A DNA stretch of 64,000 nucleotides, taken from Streptomyces sp. M92. GTDB lineage: Bacteria; Actinomycetota; Actinomycetes; Streptomycetales; Streptomycetaceae. The translations under genes were made by a program, and so were the position numbers. The notes under the pieces are model-generated. The model saw nothing but the letters and a program-made list of their open reading frames with translations. It was not told where the DNA came from and did no database searches. Of this stretch, positions 58,549-64,000 are shown in pieces. Location of the stretch: positions 744,001 through 808,000 of the forward strand of contig NZ_CP101137.1 in assembly GCF_028473745.1 (NCBI RefSeq), written 5' to 3'. The stretch's first letter is position 1, and every line of letters begins with the position of its first letter.

Positions 58549-59565
58549 CTACGACTCCGCCAGGATCTGTCCGACGTACCGTGCCACTGCGCGTACCGCT
58601 CCCATCGTTCCCGGGTAGTCCATGCGGGTCGGTCCGACCACGCCGAGCTTGGCAACCGCCTCGCCGCCCGAACCGTAGCCCACCGACACGACGGACGTGG
58701 AGTTGAGTCCTTCGTGGGCGTTCTCATGACCGATACGGACGGTCACGCCCGGATCCTTCGCCTCGCCGAGCAGCTTGAGGAGCACGACCTGCTCCTCCAG
58801 CGCCTCGAGCACCGGCCGGATCACCAAGGGGAAGTCGTGCCCGAAGCGGGTGAGATTGGCGGTGCCGCCGATCATCAGCCGCTCCTCGTTCTCCTCGACC
58901 AGCGTCTCCAGGAGAGTGGAGAGCACGGTGGAGACCGTACCCCGGTCCTCGGCCTCGAAGGCCTCCGGGAGGTCCTCCACCAGACCGGGCACGTCCGTGA
59001 ACCGCCGCCCCGCCACCCGGCTGTTGAGCCGCGCCCGCAGATCGGCGAGGGACGCCTCGCCGAACGGCGCCGGGCAGTCGACCATGCGCTGCTCGACCCG
59101 CCCGGTGTCCGTGATCAGCACGAGCATCAGACGCGCGGGCGCGAGCGAGAGCAGCTCGACGTGGCGCACGGTCGAGCGGGTCAGCGACGGGTACTGCACG
59201 ACGGCGACCTGCCGGGTGAGCTGCGCGAGCAGCCGCACCGTGCGGGCCACGACGTCGTCGAGGTCGACGGCGCCCTCCAGGAAGTTCTGGATGGCGCGGC
59301 GCTCGGGCGCGGTCATCGGCTTGACGCCGGCCAGCTTGTCGACGAAGAGCCGGTAGCCCTTGTCGGTCGGGATGCGTCCCGCGCTGGTGTGCGGCTGGGC
59401 GATGAACCCCTCGTCCTCCAGGGCCGCCATGTCGTTGCGCACGGTGGCCGGGGAGACGCCGAGGTTGTGCCGCTCGGTGAGGGCCTTGGAACCGACGGGC
59501 TCCTCGGTGCCGACGTAGTCCTGGACGATGGCGCGCAGCACCTTCAGCCTGCGTTCACTGAGCAT
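58549..59565 (-). CDS. hrcA: Heat-inducible repressor HrcA
   Basis: A 338-residue repressor of class I heat-shock genes. The N-terminal winged helix ([20 protein letters not shown] to [20 protein letters not shown]) precedes a GAF-like middle and the C-terminal [23 protein letters not shown] 59565 has GGAGGTG six bases upstream. A CIRCE element lies 48 bases before it, so HrcA probably represses its own operon with dnaJ. Confidence 0.96.
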   Translation of the reverse strand: MLSERRLKVLRAIVQDYVGTEEPVGSKALTERHNLGVSPATVRNDMAALEDEGFIAQPHTSAGRIPTDKGYRLFVDKLAGVKPMTAPERRAIQNFLEGAVDLDDVVARTVRLLAQLTRQVAVVQYPSLTRSTVRHVELLSLAPARLMLVLITDTGRVEQRMVDCPAPFGEASLADLRARLNSRVAGRRFTDVPGLVEDLPEAFEAEDRGTVSTVLSTLLETLVEENEERLMIGGTANLTRFGHDFPLVIRPVLEALEEQVVLLKLLGEAKDPGVTVRIGHENAHEGLNSTSVVSVGYGSGGEAVAKLGVVGPTRMDYPGTMGAVRAVARYVGQILAES

Positions 59566-59612
59566 CGCGCACACCTCCAGAAGTCGTCGGTCCGTTGTCC
59601 TGCCTGTCTGTC

Positions 59613-59639
59613 CTGGCACTCACGGTGCGCGAGTGCCAG
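59613..59639. promoter_or_regulatory. CIRCE operator of hrcA-dnaJ
   Basis: CTGGCACTC-ACGGTGCGC-GAGTGCCAG: a perfect 9-9-9 inverted repeat matching CIRCE (TTAGCACTC-N9-GAGTGCTAA) in the inner seven bases of each arm. Confidence 0.9.
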
Positions 59640-59759
59640 ACTTCCCCGGCCCAGTGTACGGCTGTGGGGTACACCCACGGCAAGGCCGGGCACCGGGCCG
59701 GTCACCGCCGGTACGGTGCCGCCGCGCCGGGGCGCGCGTGCCCCGATAGCGTCGCCGTC

Positions 59760-60494
59760 ATGAGCGTGACTTGGGAAGAGCTGGGGTGGGAGCGGCTGGC
59801 CCCGGGGGTGGGGCGGTGCCGCCTGCCGGGGTGGGACTGCACGGCGGGGCTGGTGGTCGGCGCGGGCGCCGCGCTGCTCGTGGACGCCGGGTCGAGCCTC
59901 TCCGAGGGCGCCCGGTTGCGCGCCGCGGCGCAGGCGCTCGCCGGTCACCGTGTGACGCATCTCGCGCTGACCCACCCGCACTTCGACCACGTCTTCGGCG
60001 CGGCGGCGTTCGCGGGGGCGGAGGTGTACGGGGCGGTGGGCACCGGCGCGGTGTTCGCTCGGGGCGGACACGGGCGGGAGGCGCTGTGCGCGGACGCGGA
60101 GGCGGAAGGGCTGGAGGCGCGGTCCGCTCAGGAGGCGGCCGACGCGCTGGTCGGCGTCCGGCACGAGGTGTGCGGCGAGTGGACCCTCGACCTGGGCGGC
60201 GGCCGGCAGGTCCTGCTGGCCAACGTGGGCCCCGGGCACACCGGCCACGACCTGGCGGTGCTGGTGCCGGGCGAGGTGGAGGTCGTCTTCTGCGGCGACC
60301 TGGTCGAGGAGTCCGGCGAGCCGCAGGCGGGCCCCGACGCCGTACCGACCCGGTGGCCGGCCGCGCTGGACCGGCTGCTGGAGCTGGGCGGCGAGGACGC
60401 GCTGTACGTGCCGGGGCACGGCGCGGTGGTGGACGCGGCGTTCGTGCGGGCCCAACGGGACGCGCTGGCGGCACGCTTCGGCGTGTCGCGCTGA
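59760..60494 (+). CDS. MBL-fold metallohydrolase
   Basis: A 244-residue metallo-beta-lactamase-fold protein with the zinc motif THPHFDHVFGAA, then GPGHTGHDLAVLVPG, VFCGDLVEESG and PGHGAVVD. It resembles glyoxalase II/quorum-quenching-type hydrolases; the substrate is not assignable. It starts at ATG 59760 in the run GTCGCCGTCATGAGC without a clear ribosome site, so it may be leaderless. Divergent from hrcA and followed by DUF3097 35 bases later. Confidence 0.88.
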   Translation: MSVTWEELGWERLAPGVGRCRLPGWDCTAGLVVGAGAALLVDAGSSLSEGARLRAAAQALAGHRVTHLALTHPHFDHVFGAAAFAGAEVYGAVGTGAVFARGGHGREALCADAEAEGLEARSAQEAADALVGVRHEVCGEWTLDLGGGRQVLLANVGPGHTGHDLAVLVPGEVEVVFCGDLVEESGEPQAGPDAVPTRWPAALDRLLELGGEDALYVPGHGAVVDAAFVRAQRDALAARFGVSR

Positions 60495-60528
60495 TCTTGG
60501 GGCCTGGGTTCCTCGTATCGTCGGGAGA

Positions 60529-61347
60529 ATGCGCCAGTACTCCGCCGACCTGACCCCTCCGTGGAAGAAGCCGCAGCCGGTACCGGAGGTTCCGGCCGAC
60601 CCCGGCCTGGTGGTCGAGGAGCCCGGCACCGGGTTCTGCGGCGCGGTGATCGGCTGCGAGGCCGGCACGGTGACCCTGGAGGACCGCTTCGGCAAGCACC
60701 GGGTCTTCCCGATGGAACCGCGCGGCTTCCTGCTGGAGGGGCGGGTGGTGACGCTGGTGCGGCCCTCGTCGTCCTCGGGTCCGGTGCGGCCCTCCCGTAC
60801 GGCGTCGGGTTCGGTGGCGGTCCCGGGGGCCCGCGCGCGGGTGGCGCGCGCCGGGCGCATCTACGTCGAGGGGCGGCACGACGCCGAGCTGGTCGAGAAG
60901 GTGTGGGGCGACGACCTGCGCATCGAGGGCGTGGTGGTGGAGTACCTGGGGGGTGTCGACGACCTGCCGTCGATCGTCGCCGACTTCGCGCCGGGACCGG
61001 ACGCGCGGCTCGGCGTCCTGGTGGACCATCTGGTGCCCGGCTCGAAGGAGTGGCGGATCGCGGAGTCCGTGACGAGCGAGCACGCGCTGGTCGTGGGCCA
61101 CCCGTACATCGACATCTGGGAGGCGGTGAAGCCGTCGTCGCTTGGGATCGAGGGCTGGCCCCGGGTGCCGCGCGGTCAGGACTGGAAGACGGGGGTGTGC
61201 CGGGCGCTGGGGTGGCCGTCGGAGAACACGGGGGCGGTGTGGCAGGCGATCCTGGCGCGGGTGGGGTCGTACAAGGACCTGGAGCCGGCGCTGCTGGGGC
61301 GGGTGGAGGAACTGATCGACTTCGTCACGGGTAGCGGTGGGGCTTGA
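60529..61347 (+). CDS. DUF3097 protein
   Basis: A 272-residue conserved actinobacterial protein: MRQYSADLTPPWKKPQPVPE, GRIYVEGRHDAELVEKVWGD, VVEYLGGVDDLPSIVADF and VGHPYIDIWEAVKPSSLGI. The Toprim-like EGRHDAELVEKVWGDD and acidic LVDHL suggest a metal-dependent nucleic-acid or phosphotransfer fold; function unknown. The 3' end overlaps the convergent Uma2 gene by 23 bases. Confidence 0.9.
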   Translation: MRQYSADLTPPWKKPQPVPEVPADPGLVVEEPGTGFCGAVIGCEAGTVTLEDRFGKHRVFPMEPRGFLLEGRVVTLVRPSSSSGPVRPSRTASGSVAVPGARARVARAGRIYVEGRHDAELVEKVWGDDLRIEGVVVEYLGGVDDLPSIVADFAPGPDARLGVLVDHLVPGSKEWRIAESVTSEHALVVGHPYIDIWEAVKPSSLGIEGWPRVPRGQDWKTGVCRALGWPSENTGAVWQAILARVGSYKDLEPALLGRVEELIDFVTGSGGA

Positions 61348-61903
61348 CGCCGGTGAAGGTGCCGAACTCGCTGGTGTCGAGGTCGATTCCCAGAGCTTCC
61401 AGTGGCAGCCGGTCCCCGAATTTCACGATCTCCTGAGTCAGGTAGTCGGCTTCCTCGCCCTCCCCCGTGGGCTTCGTCAGCAGGACGCACTGCGCCATGA
61501 TCGGGTCCAGGACGAGGTAGACGGGGATCTCTCCCGCCGCGTAGATCGAGCGTTTGGTGAGGTAATCCTGGTGGACGCTGGACTTGGAGACGACCTCCAC
61601 GACCATCGTGACCAACTGGCAGGGCAGCAGGCGGCCTGACGCAGGCATGAGGTCACGCCCCAGCACCACCAGGTCCGGCACCGGCTCGCTCGCCTCGTCG
61701 AGGATGTCGACGTCCTGGGTCTGCAGACGGGACCAGCGCTGCCGCGGGACCTGGTCCTGTACATCGGCAACGATCATGTTGTGCACGATGTCAGGACTGG
61801 CCATCATCACGATTACCCCCCGGAGAAGCTCCACCTTCACGCCCTCGGGAGGCTCAAGTTCCTCGAAATACTTGGTCATCCCGCGTTCGTCCACAGCGGT
61901 CAT
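61325..61903 (-). CDS. Uma2-family (DUF820) endonuclease-like protein
   Basis: A 192-residue PD-(D/E)XK-fold protein: EPPEGVKVELLRGVIVMMASP, VPDLVVLGRDLM, MVVEVVSKSSVHQDYLTK and EIPVYLVLDPIMAQCVLL, the usual Uma2 layout with the catalytic Asp and the ExxxK-like pair. Streptomyces genomes carry many of these; their role is unknown. The ATG has CGGAG close upstream. Codon usage is a little less GC-rich than the neighbours. Convergent with DUF3097. Confidence 0.88.
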   Translation of the reverse strand: MTAVDERGMTKYFEELEPPEGVKVELLRGVIVMMASPDIVHNMIVADVQDQVPRQRWSRLQTQDVDILDEASEPVPDLVVLGRDLMPASGRLLPCQLVTMVVEVVSKSSVHQDYLTKRSIYAAGEIPVYLVLDPIMAQCVLLTKPTGEGEEADYLTQEIVKFGDRLPLEALGIDLDTSEFGTFTGVKPHRYP

Positions 61904-62003
61904 CTCCGTGGCCCTCCACATCCGCCGCGTCCTTTTGGCGGCAGCCTACGAATCAGACTAGGTTCCGAACCTCCGTTCCGCACCGATTCACTCGCCCGAG
62001 GGA

Positions 62004-63245
62004 TCAATCCACCAGATCCCGCACCACCGCGTCCGCCAGCAGCCGCCCGCGCAGCGTCAGCACCGCGCGCCCGTCCTCGTACGGCCCCTCCTGGAGGAGC
62101 CCCTCGCCCAGCGCCCGCCGCGCCGCCGCGAGCCCCGCCTCCCTCAGCAGGGACAGCGGGACGCCCTCCCGCAGGCGCAGCTCCAGCAGGATCCGCTCCA
62201 CGCGCCGGTCCTCGTCCGTCAGGACCTCGCGTCCGGCCCCCGGCGACTTGCCTGCCGCCAGCGCCCCCGCGTACGCCCCCGGGTGCTTCACGTTCCACCA
62301 CCGCACGCCCCCCACATGGGAGTGTGCGCCCGGCCCCGCGCCCCACCAGTCGGCGCCCCGCCAGTACAGCTCGTTGTGCAGGCAGCGCCCGGCGTCGGAG
62401 GTGGCCCAGTTGGACACCTCGTACCAGTCGAAGCCCGCCGCGGCGAGGGTCTCCTCGGCGATCAGGTAGCGGTCGGCGTGGACGTCGTCGTCGGTCATGG
62501 GGACCTCGCCGCGCCGGATGCGGCGGGCGAGCTGGGTGCCCTCCTCGACGATCAGGGCGTACGCGGAGACGTGGTCGGGTCCGGCGCCGAGCGCGGCTTC
62601 CAGGGAGGCGCGCCAGTCGTCGTCGGTCTCGCCGGGGGTGCCGTAGATCAGGTCGAGGTTGACGTGGTCGAAGCCGGCCGCGCGGGCCTCGACGACGCAC
62701 GCCTCGGGGCGGCCGGGGGTGTGGGTGCGGTCCAGGATCTTCAGCACGTGCTGCTTCGCGCTCTGCATGCCGAAGGAGATCCGGTTGAAGCCGCCCTCGC
62801 GGAGGGTGGCCAGGTAGGCCGGGTCGACGGACTCCGGGTTGGCCTCCGTCGTGATCTCCGCGTCCGGTGCGAGGCCGAACTCGTCGCGGATCGCGTGCAG
62901 CATCCGGACCAGGTCGCCGGCGGCCAGCAGGGTCGGCGTACCGCCGCCGACGAAGACCGTGCGGACCTCGCGGGGGTCGTCGCCGAGCACCTTGCGGGCG
63001 AGGCGGACCTCGTCGGTCAGGGTCTCGGCGTAGTTGCCGCGCGAGGCGAGGACGCCTCCGGTGCCGCGCAGTTCGGTCGCGGTGTAGGTGTTGAAGTCGC
63101 AGTAGCCGCAGCGGGTCGCGCAGTACGGGACGTGCAGGTAGAAGCCGAGGGGACGGTCGGCGGCGCCGGCGAGCGCGGACGCCGGGAGGGCACCGTCGGC
63201 GGGGACGGGCTCGCCGTCGGGGAGTGCGGAGGGCATGCGTTCCAT
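62004..63245 (-). CDS. hemW: Radical SAM heme chaperone HemW
   Basis: A 413-residue radical SAM protein of the HemN/HemW type. The cluster motif is CATRCGYCDFNTY (CxxxCxxC), followed by FVGGGTPTLLAAGDL, EANPESVDPAYLATLREGG and the C-terminal HemN domain (EVSNWATSDAGRCLHNELYW). HemW proteins insert heme into target enzymes; the related HemN is coproporphyrinogen III dehydrogenase, and the motif here fits HemW better. The ATG at 63236 three codons in is equally possible. Confidence 0.93.
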   Translation of the reverse strand: MERMPSALPDGEPVPADGALPASALAGAADRPLGFYLHVPYCATRCGYCDFNTYTATELRGTGGVLASRGNYAETLTDEVRLARKVLGDDPREVRTVFVGGGTPTLLAAGDLVRMLHAIRDEFGLAPDAEITTEANPESVDPAYLATLREGGFNRISFGMQSAKQHVLKILDRTHTPGRPEACVVEARAAGFDHVNLDLIYGTPGETDDDWRASLEAALGAGPDHVSAYALIVEEGTQLARRIRRGEVPMTDDDVHADRYLIAEETLAAAGFDWYEVSNWATSDAGRCLHNELYWRGADWWGAGPGAHSHVGGVRWWNVKHPGAYAGALAAGKSPGAGREVLTDEDRRVERILLELRLREGVPLSLLREAGLAAARRALGEGLLQEGPYEDGRAVLTLRGRLLADAVVRDLVD

Positions 63246-63296
63246 TGTCCCGTACGGCGGCTGTTGCTCGGTTGCCCGCCTGGCTCGGCCGCCCGC

Positions 63297-63998
63297 CTAC
63301 TCGGCCTGGAGCACCAGCAGCGCCAGGTCGTCCTCGGGAGGCCTCGCCCCGAACTCGTGCACCAGCCGCCTGATCCGCTCCGCGACCAGTTCGGCGTCCA
63401 GGCCCGCACACCCGGTGAGGGCCGCGGCGAGCCCGTCCCCGTCGTCGAACTGACGGGAGCCGCTGCGCCGCTCGGTGACCCCGTCCGTGACGCACAAAAG
63501 GGTGTCGCCGGAGCGCAGCTCGAAGGTCTCGCTCGTGTACGTCACGTCCTCGACGACGCCGAGCAGGGTCTGCGGCTCGGCGACCGTGCGGACGGTGCCG
63601 TCGGGGCCGAGGAGGAGGGGCAGCGGGTGGCCGGCGGAGGCGAGGGTGCAGCGGACGCCGTCGTCGTGGGGGATCAGTTCGCCGTAGAGGAGGGACAGGA
63701 AGCGGGTCTGGGGTCCGTCGCCCGGGGCAACCGGTGGACCGCCCGCGGCGACCAGGGCACGGGCGGCGGCGTCGGCGGCCTCGGTGGCGTCGTCGAGGAG
63801 GAGCTGGTTGAGGCGGTCCAGGACGTCGGGGACGCCGTACTCCTCGCGGGCCAGCAGCCGCAGCCAGGGCCGGGCGAGTCCGATGACGACGGCGGCCTCG
63901 GGGCCCTTGCCCTGGACGTCGCCGAGGGCGAAGCACCAGCGGCCGTCGCCGGCCGGGAAGAGGTCGTAGAAGTCGCCGCTGGGGCCGCCCTTGTCGCG
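63297..63998 (-). CDS. SpoIIE-type PP2C phosphatase, 5' truncated
   Basis: The C-terminal 233 residues of a PP2C-family serine phosphatase running off the right edge. Metal-binding motifs are GDFYDLF near the cut end, GDVQGKGPEAAVVIGLARP, LASAGHPLPLLLGPDG and LCVTDGVTE, with the final DDLALLVLQ. Proteins of this type act in streptomycete partner-switching and stress signalling, often with GAF, PAS or kinase domains, which would lie outside the window. Confidence 0.9.
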   Translation of the reverse strand, partial: RDKGGPSGDFYDLFPAGDGRWCFALGDVQGKGPEAAVVIGLARPWLRLLAREEYGVPDVLDRLNQLLLDDATEAADAAARALVAAGGPPVAPGDGPQTRFLSLLYGELIPHDDGVRCTLASAGHPLPLLLGPDGTVRTVAEPQTLLGVVEDVTYTSETFELRSGDTLLCVTDGVTERRSGSRQFDDGDGLAAALTGCAGLDAELVAERIRRLVHEFGARPPEDDLALLVLQAE

Positions 63999-64000
63999 CG

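Overview
This 64 kb window is high-GC actinobacterial chromosome, almost certainly Streptomyces and probably the S. coelicolor/S. lividans clade. That is an inference from gene content and order (zinc uptake next to glycyl-tRNA synthetase, leuA beside a protealysin-like protease, phoH-ybeY-corC-era, hrcA-dnaJ) and from codon usage; no database was searched. I see no tRNA, rRNA, CRISPR array, transposase or prophage.

Layout. 1-4.1 kb: end of assimilatory nitrite reductase (nirB, nirD), a PhoX-like secreted protein and a sortase-anchored Excalibur protein. 4.2-15.7 kb: pyruvate phosphate dikinase, a membrane phosphohydrolase of the sulfatase fold, a tRNA-dihydrouridine synthase, and a giant P-type ATPase paired with a histone-H1-like membrane protein. 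15.8-18.9 kb: a VOC protein, a GH18 chitinase behind a double DasR-type operator, and glycyl-tRNA synthetase. 19-22.3 kb: znuA-znuC-znuB-zur with Zur boxes overlapping an apparently leaderless promoter. 22.3-24.7 kb: DUF1275 protein, uppS, recO.

24.7-27.1 kb is accessory in character: a WhiJ-like regulatory module (two small genes, an XRE/DUF5753 regulator with an apparent one-base frameshift, and a DUF397 protein), followed by a 750-bp imperfect inverted repeat centred on a perfect hairpin. Its far arm ends in the decayed 3' end of a second DUF397 gene. 27.7-34.4 kb holds a compact six-gene operon of unknown function: methyltransferase, a 614-aa protein, a ParA/MinD-like ATPase with an altered P-loop, two conserved unknown proteins and a membrane protein. 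This is the best candidate for an undescribed system.

34.7-64 kb is mostly housekeeping: an acetyltransferase, a TerB-like zinc protein, leuA with a leucine leader peptide and attenuator, an M4 protease with its emfourin-type inhibitor, a beta-glucosidase, the phoH-ybeY-corC-era run with a decayed duplicate of the era 3' end, a PfkB kinase and MFS transporter around a perfect CRP-like site, adenosine deaminase, RNase Z, a HIT protein, tricorn protease, rsmE, a nitronate monooxygenase, dnaJ and hrcA with CIRCE, an MBL protein, DUF3097, a Uma2 nuclease, hemW and the end of a SpoIIE-type phosphatase.
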